Assembly (NCBI GenBank): GCA_037355855.1
Contig: CM074764.1
Coordinates: forward strand, 3,844,001 to 3,908,000
DNA length: 64,000 nt
Source: Pseudo-nitzschia pungens
Lineage: Eukaryota > Bacillariophyta > Bacillariophyceae > Bacillariales > Bacillariaceae
Reading direction: 5' to 3'
In this document: positions 20,411-30,488 of the stretch, piece by piece
How the letters are laid out: every line of letters starts with the position of its first letter
How positions within the stretch are numbered: position 1 is the first letter of the stretch
The notes under the pieces: model-generated
Databases searched by the model: none
Seen by the model: the letters and a program-made list of their open reading frames with translations, nothing else
What the model was told of the DNA's origin: nothing
Program-made: the position numbers and the translations under genes

Positions 20411-21838
20411 TCAGTTGTGGGATCCTTTCTTTTTGAAGGTTTTTCTGTACTTTCTTCTGTACTCTTTGAGTTCCCGATCAGAGATATCGATCTCGTCATC
20501 GGAGACTTCGTGGTCGGCTTGGGCCGTGGCCAGTACATAGGAGTACTCGTGATTTGACAAGTTCCTTCCCCAGTGGGGTTTGGAGTACTGCTCGTTGTCT
20601 GAGTCTTCCTTTGCTACAAAATGCTCCTTGAGCAAGTTGAGCGTCTCCCGGTCGAACTTTCCCTTCTTGGGGGGTCCGCCGGTTAGTTTCCAGCATTTGC
20701 CGGCGTGGACCTTGCCACAGGTCTTGCATAGCTGTTTGTTGCTGTTGTCCATAGGGCGCTTCTTTTTGCCAGGGGACTTGGCGTGTCCTCCCCCAGAAGC
20801 GGCCTTGGGAGTTTTCTTGGTGACGCCGTTCTTCTTTTCGAGGTCGGTGATGCGCTGCTGGAGTATTGCCTCCTTCCGGATGGTGGTTTCCAGATTTTCG
20901 AGTTTGTCGATAGTGGTGTTAAAGGAGTGGGTGTAGAGGTCCCATCCAATGTGTTCCAACTTCTCGCGTTGGGAGTGGGTCATGTTGGAATCCAATATTT
21001 CCTTCAGTTCACCTTGTGTGAAACCGGTTGGTGTTTCCATTTGGTCACTGCCACATTCCCAGAGACATTCTGGGAGGTAGCTTTGTAGTTCGGCCATTCG
21101 GTTGGCCCAGGCTCTGATGCCATATTTGAGTTCCACTCGCATTCCTCGCATGAATCTGCGGAGGACAATGTACGAGCGTTTCCCGTTGGTGTCATTGCCA
21201 AAGATTTTGAGCTTGAGGACGTGCATACATTCCTCCATGACATCCTTTCTGTACTCCTGGGATCGGTAGTACTCGGTGAGGGCGTTCGTTACCCTTTTCT
21301 TTGGGATTGGGGAGTCGATGTTTTCGACCTCTGGTTTGTCCGAGTTCGCCGTAGCTGTGTCGGTTTTGTCGGCGTTTGGAGATTTCTCCTTTGCCTTCTC
21401 CTTGGAGGCTCCCGTGGGAGTTTCGGTGGCGTCTTGCCCCATCGATAATAGTATGTTTGCTTGGTCTCGCTTCTCAATTTCCTGGATCTTTTTCTGCACT
21501 CGTTTGGTGTTGTGGACCTTGTGGTTTGGTTCGGCCAAGTAGGTCCGAGTGAGTGTTCTTTGGACAAGCGCTAGTGCCTCCCCTGAGAGAATTCTCTGTA
21601 GGACGTCCAGTTTCTGATCTCCGTTGAGTTTGTCATTGCCAGCAATTTTCTGGTCAAAGTCTCTCTTCCAGATGAGGAAGAGTTCTGGTCTCTCCGTACC
21701 ATTGAGGACTTTCATGTAGTCGCTGAATGCGATTCCACCCCTCTCGCTGTCTACGTTCATCTTTACGGTGGTGGCATCTTCTGGCCAGTCCTCCCGTGTG
21801 ACGTTGAAGGGCTTGAGTTTGGTTCCTTTGGTTGCCAT
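20411..21838 (-). CDS. gag: GypA-1 Gag, 475 aa
   Basis: It starts at ATG 21838 (MATKGTKLKPF). The N-terminal two thirds are helical and charged and resemble a capsid region. A disordered KSPNADKTDTATANSDK stretch divides it. A Lys-rich patch (KSPGKKKRP) precedes the zinc-knuckle-like CKTCGKVHAGKCWK (CX2CX3HX3C, slightly shorter than the retroviral CX2CX4HX4C). The C-terminus is acidic, then basic (RRKYRKTFKKKG). The frame ends with TGA at 20413-20411. The very next codon, in the same frame, is the ATG of pol. Confidence 0.9.
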   Translation of the reverse strand: MATKGTKLKPFNVTREDWPEDATTVKMNVDSERGGIAFSDYMKVLNGTERPELFLIWKRDFDQKIAGNDKLNGDQKLDVLQRILSGEALALVQRTLTRTYLAEPNHKVHNTKRVQKKIQEIEKRDQANILLSMGQDATETPTGASKEKAKEKSPNADKTDTATANSDKPEVENIDSPIPKKRVTNALTEYYRSQEYRKDVMEECMHVLKLKIFGNDTNGKRSYIVLRRFMRGMRVELKYGIRAWANRMAELQSYLPECLWECGSDQMETPTGFTQGELKEILDSNMTHSQREKLEHIGWDLYTHSFNTTIDKLENLETTIRKEAILQQRITDLEKKNGVTKKTPKAASGGGHAKSPGKKKRPMDNSNKQLCKTCGKVHAGKCWKLTGGPPKKGKFDRETLNLLKEHFVAKEDSDNEQYSKPHWGRNLSNHEYSYVLATAQADHEVSDDEIDISDRELKEYRRKYRKTFKKKGSHN

Positions 21839-22588
21839 GGTGGGTTAATCAGTTTTCTATTAGATTTAATTTAGTTACACTATTTCTGTTATCTTTGCTG
21901 TTTGTGTTGAAATTGAGCAAAAAGTGATTGCTCAGCTCCTCCAGTTTTTCTTGCTGGATTTCCACTGCTCTCGCGATAATTCGTGTTATAACTGATTTCC
22001 CCCCTGGTTTGTTCAGTGGTGGGAGTTGTTTCTCTCTTTAGTTCACGGGAATCCTGTGGTTCCCCGGAGTTGTTTCTGTTTCTATTTCGTGGGAATCGAT
22101 TCCCGTGGTTCTCCGGCGTTGCTTCTCACTTAAGCTGTCACCGGGCCGGTCCCACTTCTCGCTGTCCCGTGGGATTAGTGGTGTTTGGGTATTTATTATA
22201 TACCTTTCCGTATATCCGTATATTTCGGTTTTTGGTTGGCACACCCTTTTCGGTCTGTCCATCCCCTCAGTGTTGGTCCAATTAGTCCACTCACTGATTT
22301 ATGTGTCACTTTTTTGATACATGTTTTCGTGTTTTTCGATTATTTCTGTTGTCGACCATGGTCCTGTTTAGGTACTCAGGTGTCTCTGTTGTTGCTGTTG
22401 TTCCCCCCTTCGGGTGCTAACAGTTGCTGGGGTCGGTCTTCCTAGTGCTGCAGATACCGGATATCCTTCTCCCTGTTTTGCTTCTCTGTGCCTCCATTTG
22501 TCGGCAGTCTTTTCGGTCTCGTTGGCGCCTTGGTCAATCGATCCCTTTCTGCTCATGGTCGTCAGCACTCAGCTTGATTTTAAAATCA
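21839..22588 (-). other. GypA-1 leader (5' UTR), ~750 nt
   Basis: Sequence between the 5' LTR and gag. It is conserved in GypA-2 (40752-41496) and GypA-3 (45841-46584). It contains no supported gene. Next to the LTR (22575-22588) is the palindrome TGATTTTAAAATCA, where a primer-binding site would normally lie. Confidence 0.75.
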
Positions 22589-22780
22589 TGCCATACCCCG
22601 GGTCTACTAGTGATTAGAATAGTAGTGATATGCAAATTGTGAGCTCTAGTGGTTAGTCTATTGCTACAGTTCCAAGAGCTCTTTGAATCGGCGATTCTAT
22701 CGGCTCGCCGATTGTTTTCTTTTATCCTTATCCTTAATCCAGTCCCGTGTGTACTCGTGACTGTATTCTGGTGTACGGCA
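22589..22780 (-). repeat. GypA-1 5' LTR
   Basis: 192 bp. No difference from the LTR at 10513-10704 was found by eye, pointing to a recent insertion. Confidence 0.93.
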
Positions 22781-23100
22781 CTAGCATCCTGTCTAGCATC
22801 CTGTTTAGTATCGCCTTCTTGGTTCTACAGTTCCGTTCTTGTTATCTTAGCATCCTGTATATCTTCTAATATAGGGCTGCTAGGAGTTGGGGTATGTAGA
22901 TCTAGCAATAATCCTACTTGAGGGGCCTAGCATCCTGTCTAGCATCCTGTTTAGTATCGCCTTCTTGGTTCCTCAGTTCCGTTCTTATCTTAGCATCCTG
23001 TATATCTTATATTATGGGGCTGCTAAGAGTTGGGGTGTGTAGATCTGGTACAAATCCTACTGGAAGGGCCTAGCATCCTGTCCAGCATCCTGTTAAAATT
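22781..23100 (+). repeat. ~145-bp satellite, continuation past GypA-1
   Basis: About two and a half more units of the array interrupted at 10512. Each has ctagcatcctgtctagcatc and an atcttagcatcctgtatatc block. Confidence 0.85.
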
Positions 23101-23374
23101 ATGAGTACTCTTAATTTACCGGAAACCTTACTTACTCTGTGCGTTTGCTTGTTGGATTGATTGATTTGGTCAAATTACAGTGAGGACTGGGGACCAACCT
23201 ACCGTACTCGTACGTAGTCCTTGCTTTGTGGAGTCGAGTCATGAACATCGGAAGCCAATAGACAATAGACAATAGACAATAGACAATAGAGAATAGAAGA
23301 TACTGTACAAGACATCACAAGACAACTCGGGATATCACAAGGCACAAGGCGTCACGGGACAAAACTGCGGGAGA
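23101..23374. other. intergenic, upstream of the epimerase-like gene
   Basis: Likely promoter and 5' UTR of the 23375 gene. A heptanucleotide microsatellite (acaatag, about five copies) lies at about 23258-23295. No TATA element was convincingly identified. Confidence 0.45.
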
Positions 23375-23647
23375 ATGTTGTTTTTGTTGCTGTCACCACC
23401 ACGATTCTGTATCTCTCCATCGCGATCACGATCGCGATCGCGATTGCGGTCGGCATTCTGGTTGGTATTCGGGTGCTGGTTGCCGATGATGACGATGACG
23501 ATGACGATGACGGGGGTGGAACCTCTGTCCCATGATCACCCAGGTACCAGTGCAGGGAGGGGAATACCAATACCGCTGCAAATGCGAACTCCAATGCGAA
23601 CTCCAATGCGAACTCCGATGGGAATGCAAATACGAAACGATGACAGC

Positions 23648-23691
<44 letters not shown>

Positions 23692-24474
23692 ACACAGCAA
23701 CCACAAACTTCTGATCGTGGGTCTCGGTCGGGTCGGCCAAATGGTCGCGGAGTTGCTGGTGGACGAGAAGGAGAACAAGAATGAAAACGAGATCGAGAAA
23801 GAAAAGCGTGAACGACCGCAATCCCAATTCCAATTCCAATACCGACGACAATTGCGAGTTGAAGTGGTCGGAACTGTCCGAAGGACAACCAGAACCAAGG
23901 AGAGCGAGAGACAGAGACAAAGCGAGAGCGAGAGCGAGAACGAGAACGAAATCAAAAATCAACAACAACAGCATTGCCCGTCAATCACGAGAATCCCCTT
24001 TGATCCGGTGCTGGTTCGAAAGCACCTGATGGGAACTGTGGGCGAGAGTGATAATGATAGTGCCAATGTCAATGTCAACGACAATAATGACAATGACAAC
24101 GTCGAAAAACTCGATGGTGGAATGCCAATGGAAATGCCGATGGAAATTTCGATGGAAATGGCAAACATCGCACCGGCGTCCCACGTCCTGTTTGCGGTTC
24201 CACTTCCCAGGGATCCCGATCCCCTCTTGGACTCTTGTCTGCAAGCCATCCGGGAATGGTGGAACGACAACAACAGCAACAGCAACAACAATCACAACGA
24301 GTGCGAGATTGGAAATCCCAAGGTCCTGGGATTCTTGTCGACGACGGGGGTTTACGGCAACCACAACGGGGGGATCGTTACGGAGGAGTCCGAGCGACTC
24401 TGCACAGAAACCAGCAACGCACACCTCTACAAGAGTCTGGAAGACGACTGGATTCGGTCAACAGGAGCAGCAGC

Positions 24475-24538
<64 letters not shown>

Positions 24539-25405
24539 GCAGCAGCAGCAGCAGCAAACCAAAACGGGAAGCACAATCACCGCCGCTTGTGCGTGTTTCG
24601 GTGCTCCGGAATCTACGATTCCTCGCGCTCGGCCCTCCACACGGTGTACAAGGCCATGCAAGAAGGAGAAAAACCGCTGCCAACAGCAACAACAGCAACA
24701 ACGACGACGACGATGACGATGACCACAGCCAAACCGTTGTCTGGCGGTAGCAGCAGCGACGAGAACAACAACAACAAGACGAATCGCATCCACGCGATCG
24801 ATCTCGCGAGGGGAGTCGTGTCGGGACTCTTTGGAGGCAAGGGCAATAGCGACAGCAATAGCGACAACGACAGCAATGCCAATGGCGACAGCGACGGCGA
24901 CACAATCCGGATCTACAACCTCTCGGACGATCTACCGGAATCCCGGACGGTGGTCCTCGCCTACGCCACCGAGCTGCTGCGGTCGATCGGAGCCGGGGAC
25001 GACGATACAGCGGTGTGCAGAAAGAATAATAATAAAAACAAAACCAATAACGAGATGGATGCCAATACGACGGACACAGACAAACGTGCGCCGGTGGCGG
25101 CAGCAGCGGGCTCGGCGGCGAGTTCCGGAGCAATTCCAATTCCGACCGCAACCGCACCGCAGAGCGCCACCACGCGCTCGTCGGTCCAGCGGCAGCGCCG
25201 ACGCGAGCGAGAATCCAAGGTGGTGTGCAACAAGCGCATGAGGGAGGAACTGGTGACGGAGCTGGCCTATCCCACCTACAAGGAGGGCCTGGAGGCCATT
25301 CTCGGCGATCCGGGGACGCCGTGGCAGAAACGAAAGCAAAAACAACAACAACAGCAGCAGCAGCAGTCATCCATGACAAAGCCCGACACAGAGTCAATCC
25401 AATGA
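23375..25405 (+). CDS. NAD(P)-binding epimerase/SDR-like protein (YeeZ-like) with homopolymer insertions
   Basis: A 676-residue single-exon frame. HKLLIVGLGRVGQMVAELL (~112-130) is a Rossmann nucleotide-binding turn (GxGxxG). Further SDR-like landmarks are VLFAVPLPRDPDP, GFLSTTGVYGNHNGG (~315-330; the TGVYG motif carries the usual catalytic Tyr), YKSLEDDW, and VFRCSGIYDSSRSAL. The end has TELAYPTYKEGLEAIL. The order matches bacterial YeeZ-type extended SDRs (about 270 aa). The extra length is poly-Asn, poly-Thr/Ala (~365-395), Asn/Asp-rich and poly-Gln (~656-664) runs placed between core segments. The first ~35 residues are hydrophobic and Arg/Ser-rich and might be a targeting sequence, but no clear plastid motif is seen. 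Substrate unknown. Confidence 0.72.
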
Positions 25406-25970
25406 GCAGCAAGGACCACCAGGGAGATCTTGAGAGCGGCGGGAAGAGACTGAGGAAACTGCGTTGCTTGGCAGCTAGTAACGGTGAATGAAACACGATA
25501 GTACAACGCAATGCAATACAATGATACAATACAATATTGATTTTAATTAATAGAATAGTAGACATAGACACTATTACTATAATATTGCTATTGCTTACTA
25601 CTATATTATTATGAACAAAACGATTTCACACCAATTCATTTTCATTGTTACTTCGTATTTATTTATAGTATTTGTCGCTTCGCAGGAGCGAGGGAGTTGT
25701 TTTGCCTTCTTGTTTGCTTGGTTTCTACTAGTAGGGTACTAGTAGGTCATTTTATGTTTAATAGTAGGAGTTCCTACATGTGAATCAACAAGCACTAAGA
25801 AGACAAAAGTTGATATCAATGGTGCTTTATGGTACAATATGAAGATATTCAATGGTGCTATGATCTATGCTAAGGCTCCTGTGTAGGAGAGTGTACTGGG
25901 GCTACAGGCAGCAGCCTCCAGTAACTGACTAACAGGTGCTGAGCTGAGTGCTAGAGCTGTGTGCTAAATG
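25406..25970. other. intergenic, AT-rich
   Basis: 3' flank of the epimerase-like gene. I see no gene, and no repeat beyond short CTA/GTA tracts. Confidence 0.5.
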
Positions 25971-26041
25971 GTTAGCAACAGGCTTAGCAACAGGCTTAGC
26001 AACAGGCTTAGCAACAGGCTTAGCAACAGGCTTAGCAACAG
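25971..26041. repeat. 12-bp tandem repeat (ggcttagcaaca)
   Basis: About six copies, perfect after the first. It directly abuts the solo LTR. Confidence 0.9.
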
Positions 26042-26044
26042 ACC

Positions 26045-26225
26045 TGCCGTGCACCAAAATACAGTCACGAGCGCACACGGGACTGGATTAAGGATAAGGA
26101 TAAAAACAATCGGCGAGTCGACAGAATCGCTGATTCGGAGGGCTCTTAGAACTGTAGCAAATAGACTAATCAATAGAGCTCACAATTTGCATATCACTAC
26201 TACTTTCTAATCACTAGTAGACCCG
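26045..26225 (+). mobile_element. GypA-5: solo LTR, 3' end lost
   Basis: It begins TGCCGTGCACCAAAATACAG and follows the LTR consensus to ctagtagaccc. The last ~11 bp (GGGGTATGGCA) are missing. No internal gypsy sequence is adjacent, so it is the product of LTR-LTR recombination with later erosion, or a partial insertion. Confidence 0.85.
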
Positions 26226-26549
26226 ACCTAGCAGCAGACCTATCCTGTTTAGTATGGATGCTAGCAGAGTTTACTAGGGTCGCCGCGTACGATTTGTACC
26301 AATCGTACGTACCCCGAGTAAAGCACCTGTTATGGTGTAGCTAAATGCTACAGGGTTAGGGTTGCTAAGGCTACGAGATACTGAAAGATGCTAGCCTACC
26401 ATGATACCATGCTAAGATACTATGCTACCGCCGGGGCCGGGTCATTGGTGTATAATATGTACCATGACTGGGTGCCCGGCCCAAACAGTTACCAAACGTG
26501 CTAGCATAAGTGAGTTAGCACACGATTCGATTAATCGGAGATACCCTAC

Positions 26550-27190
26550 GGTATCCTATGGGATACCCCGGCGCCGTCTCGGGTGTACGTCAACTTCGGA
26601 GTGCACGTACTCTGTGCTCACATTTGTCTATACTAGGTCATACGCGGTATACACTATGTCTACTCTGTAGTGATGGCGGATTGACGAAGCTTTAGGCGAA
26701 TGTGTGGTATAGCGTGCGCGCGCGTGTGCGCGGTAGCTATCTAGTCACTAACCCGAACCCTAATCGGGGTGGGACCCCTATGTAGTAGGGGTATGTAGGG
26801 TTAGTACAGTGCACAGAGAGTCCTTGCCGGGTGGGCGGGTGGGAGTTTTGTTGATCCGCTCCCACAGGGAACAGCACTCCTCATTGTCGTCGGCTTGGTG
26901 TTGGCCAAGGGACAATGAGGTGAGCAGATGGGGAAGGCATTGTCCCACACCTCCGTGCCCGGTAGCGACTGCGTACCTTGTGCGGGCACCGCGTTGTGCC
27001 CGTCTACGGTGCGCGCGCTGTCGGCCCTCTCGTGACACTTACCTACCTACCATTGGGACCTTCCTCACATACGTCGTAGTGCTCGTCACGGCGCGCGCGG
27101 CAAGTTCACAGGTGGTGCGCGTGGAGGTGGAGGTGCGGGCGTGTCCCCACCCGCATCCTGCAGTTGCGGTGACCTGTGTCTTGCCCAACA
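26550..27190 (+). repeat. 640-bp dispersed repeat R, copy A
   Basis: Direct repeat of 30489-31130 and strongly similar throughout. Both start near tatcctatgggatac and end near gtcttgcccaaca. It contains an alternating gcgcgcg tract, a telomere-like ctaacccgaaccctaa phrase, and a plus-strand open frame (26809-27213) that is also open in copy B. Function unknown; it could be a non-autonomous mobile element. Confidence 0.8.
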
Positions 27191-28181
27191 ATACTCCGAT
27201 ACGCTACCCGTAGAATACAGTACCAGCGCTACGGAGCGCTGTTATTATGCGAGTTATCGAACGCTGTCACGATACGATACGATACGATACAGAGCTGAGC
27301 TGCGCTCAGCTCCCTTTATTCACTCTTTCTAAAATAGACACCTATCATGCCCTCCCCTTTCGATCGATTCCGATGTACCTCTAGGGAAGTACCTTGTAGT
27401 AAATAAGTGTATGCAATAAGACCTTGAACAGTCCGCTGTAGCCTCACCTTTTGCCAGGGATGTACGTGTTATTATTGTTAAGCAGGCTTTTCCTTATTTT
27501 CCAGTACACAGTACAAGACGATTTATCTACGAGTCGATCCCCGAAGATTGCTGACGAGCAAATATCAACGCAACAATTTATACTAGAGCTACAACAGGAT
27601 GGTAGCCCCCTGTAGTAGGATTTGTACCAGAGCTGCATGCCCCAGCTGGTACAATCCCTGAATCATGCATAAGATCATATACAGGTGCTAACAGACAGAT
27701 GGAACTGTACAGGGGAGGGGGGGATGCGAAACAGGATGCTAAAGAGGATGGTAGGGCCCCTTGTAGGATTTGTACCAGCAGGCAAATCTACTACATGAGC
27801 AGCTCTATATTATAAGATATACATGAGGGTGCTGCTATCAGGAGATAGATTGAACTGTAGAATAGAAGTTGGGATATTTAACAGAATGCTGCTAGAAAGG
27901 ATGCTGGGCATTTTGAGTAGGATTTCTAGCACCAGAGTTACTCCATACCCCTACTCTTAGCAGTCCTTTATTATAAGAACAGAATGCTAGACAGGATCAT
28001 GCTGGTGGGCATTTCCAGTAGGATTTCTTGCACCAGAGCTACTACTTACCCAAACTCTTAGTAGCAGTTCTTTATTATAAGAACAGAATGCTAGATAGGA
28101 TGATGGGCCCTTCCAGTAGGATTTGTACAAGATCTACAGATCTCAGCTCGTAGTAGCCCTTTATTTTAAGGTATAATATAT
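27191..28181 (-). repeat. microsatellite, then diverged satellite-like sequence
   Basis: An acgat pentanucleotide run lies at about 27270-27292. From about 27600 there are degenerate inverted units of the 145-bp satellite, marked by aggatgctagacaggat-type and gtaggatttgtaccag phrases. No gene is supported. Confidence 0.6.
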
Positions 28182-28470
28182 AATATACGTATTTAAATAA
28201 CTTTAATCAGCACCAAAGGTGAAACTAAATTACTCAGTCTGTAACCAGACTTTAATGTCACCTCCATCAGAGAGTCAGGACCCCAAGTGGTAGAACGACA
28301 AATTTTCAAACAAACCTTGAACATCAGATAGGGAAAAAGACAAAAAACAAGCCCCACAAAATAGGGACTTGAGAGAAAATGAAATGGGAAGATAGTGGGA
28401 TAGGATCCAGTATCAAAAGGTAGGGGACAGGATGAGAAGCAGGAACAGAAGACAAAACCAAGGTACAAAG
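28182..28470 (-). repeat. inverted copy of 7280-7548
   Basis: Reverse complement of the distal part of the 6341-7548 segment, including the tacgtatttaaataacttt end. The other part of the same inverted duplication is at 31694-32657. Confidence 0.85.
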
Positions 28471-29266
28471 TGGAATCAACCCTAAGTTCCAGTAAGCCAT
28501 ACAGGTTGGTAAGATGAGATAGACGGAAGTGTAGACTAGAAGGGGGGATATTGAACAGGATGCTAGACAGGACGCTAGGCCCCTCTAGTAGTGGGATTTG
28601 TACCAGATCTACATACCACAGATCTTGTTAGCTCCATATTATAAGATGTAAATATGGACAGAACTTTAGAATAGAAGGGGGATATTTATCAGAATGATGC
28701 TAGATAGGATGCCTCTAGTAGTATATTGGTCTGGGGACTAGTAGCCAAGAATCAACTGGGGATAGATCTACTGTTGATCCTCTATATCTCTTGGCCCTCT
28801 ATTGCAAAGGGCTAGGGCATGGCCTGTAGTAGCTCTGGTACAAATCCCTACTCTGGGACCCAGCTTCCTATTGAGCATCACCCAAATAGTAGCACCAACA
28901 CCAGACTAGCACAACCCACATAGCAAAGCGCCAGCCCCACTACTTGCTTTCTCAACTCCCCGAATGGATGTGATTGGTGGTTTGATCTCACCGCCTCGCG
29001 TCGCATATATACCAAGTCTTTTTCCATCGCAATTCGAGCGGAATGATCCGCTTGATTTCGTTTCGTTTCATTTCGTTTCGTTTCGTTTTGTTTCGCAAGA
29101 TCCATATGCCCTGCGAAGCGCTGCCATTCCAAAAGCAGCTGGTTCATACACGTGACACGCATCTCCCTCCGTGCGGTGAGTCATCCATGTATCTATCTAT
29201 CTATCGATCGATCTATCGATCAAGTAAGCGACCGAATGGCACCGGGGCTACACACACAAACACACA
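28471..29266. other. intergenic: satellite remnants and a TTTCG microsatellite
   Basis: 28530-28720 holds two diverged satellite units. A tttcg pentanucleotide run lies at about 29056-29092. tcta/tcga tetranucleotide tracts lie at about 29190-29220. No gene is supported here. Confidence 0.55.
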
Positions 29267-30259
29267 CTACCGCTTCGATTTCTTCCTTTTATTCCCGACC
29301 GCAAGCTCTGGTTTTGTGCTGTTGCTGTTGCTGTTGCTCTTGCCATTGCTTGTATTGGAAATTTCCAGGTCCTCGAGGATCCTCTCGTCTCCCTCCTTTT
29401 CGCACTCGTCGAGCATGGCGTCCTCCAGCATCCGCAACCTGGCGCGATTCGCCAGCTTGGTGGTGGCTGTGGTTGCGTTTTTATCGTTCTCGTTACCGGT
29501 ACCAGCGACGGCGTGGAAACACGGCAGCGACGGCAGGGCCAGGACGACCTCCACCACGTCCAGGGACGACGGCGCCGACGACCACAGTGCCCTCCGGAGG
29601 GATTCCGCCACCGGCTCCGAAACGTCCACGCGTTCCTCGAGTTCAAAGGTGGAGGATTTGGCGTAGATGCTCGCCCTGGCCAGGCGCGTGGCATTCGGAT
29701 CGGCGTTCTTGGTCGCAGCACCGGCACTCGCTGTCGCCGCAAACAGTTTGGAAATGTACGAGTCCTTCCGCAGCCGGGCGATCATTTTCCTGCGAATCTT
29801 GCACTCGGCCTTGTCGTCGTCGTCGTCGTCGTCGTCTTCTTCTTCCTTCTCCTCGATCCACCGGCAGGATGCCACCCCGCACACAAAGGAGAGCCTCCCG
29901 TCGTCCCCGCAAGTTGTGGTTGATGGTTCGGCCTTGGCTTCGGCCCAGGAGCACCTCAGCGCCAGCGTCACGGCCACATACTCGCCGCAAATCTCGAGGG
30001 TTCCCTCCAGGAACCGGTCCGGCGTCCAGTCATCACCGCTGTCTCCCTTGTTGCTAATGTCGTCGTCGTTGTTGTCGTCGTCGTCGTCGTCGTTGTTGTT
30101 GCTGCTGCCGTTTCTATTGCCGCTACCGCTGTCCTGCGTCCAGTTCAGGGTCCACGACTCGAGCTGGCGCCTGGCGATCGGATCGGGCTTGTGGTAGTCG
30201 ATGTAGTGGGCGATGGCATTGGCAAAGAGTTGGTTGTCGAGCGATACGGGCTCGGGCAT
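29267..30259 (-). CDS. conserved-looking protein of unknown function, 330 aa
   Basis: It starts at ATG 30259 (MPEPVSLDNQLFANA). Residues 1-45 look folded (HYIDYHKPDPIARRQLESWTL) and precede a Gly/Asn/Asp-rich linker (~45-75). Next is DWTPDRFLEGTLEICGEYVA, then an acidic run (EEKEEEDDDDDDDD, ~155-168) encoded by a GTC/GAC triplet run. A charged middle segment and a Leu/Ala-rich segment follow. The C-terminus is Asn/Ser-rich and ends GNKRKKSKR, a possible nuclear localisation signal. Only one such copy is in the window, and the folded segments suggest an ordinary cellular gene. Family not recognised. Confidence 0.65.
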   Translation of the reverse strand: MPEPVSLDNQLFANAIAHYIDYHKPDPIARRQLESWTLNWTQDSGSGNRNGSSNNNDDDDDDNNDDDISNKGDSGDDWTPDRFLEGTLEICGEYVAVTLALRCSWAEAKAEPSTTTCGDDGRLSFVCGVASCRWIEEKEEEDDDDDDDDKAECKIRRKMIARLRKDSYISKLFAATASAGAATKNADPNATRLARASIYAKSSTFELEERVDVSEPVAESLRRALWSSAPSSLDVVEVVLALPSLPCFHAVAGTGNENDKNATTATTKLANRARLRMLEDAMLDECEKEGDERILEDLEISNTSNGKSNSNSNSTKPELAVGNKRKKSKR

Positions 30260-30488
30260 GGCTGGTCGGAATGAATGAATCGGATGTACCGGTACCGTAG
30301 GTATTGTGTTGTGTTGTGTTGTGTTGTGTTGTATTGTATTGTATCGTATTGGAGAGTGTTGTTTATGAAACGACGAGGATGGTTTCGTTTCTTGATCGTG
30401 ATGATGGTTGCTCTCTCCCGTAGTTCTGGATCGAGTGAGACGGTTCGATCACTTTTCCCGAGATTTATTTACATCCCGATGATAATTC
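30260..30488. other. upstream region of the 29267-30259 gene with TGTTG microsatellite
   Basis: tgttg/tattg pentanucleotide repeats at about 30304-30345, probably in the promoter or 5' UTR. Nothing else is supported. Confidence 0.5.

Larger units (their letters stand above)
10513..22780 (-). mobile_element. GypA-1: Ty3/gypsy element split by Cop-1
   Basis: The LTRs are 10513-10704 and 22589-22780 (192 bp each, apparently identical) with a CTAGC target duplication at 10508-10512 and 22781-22785. On the minus strand the order is 5' LTR, a ~750-nt leader, gag, pol, purine tract, 3' LTR. Pol order is protease, RT, RNase H, integrase, which is the gypsy order. Cop-1 (11076-17488) sits in the integrase region of pol, so this copy cannot encode a complete polyprotein. 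Without Cop-1 the element is about 5.85 kb. Confidence 0.95.

Noticed and set aside
24378..25571. 397-aa minus frame opposite the epimerase-like gene
   Set aside because: Antisense shadow of triplet-repeat coding sequence, rich in Leu/Cys/Arg with no domain.
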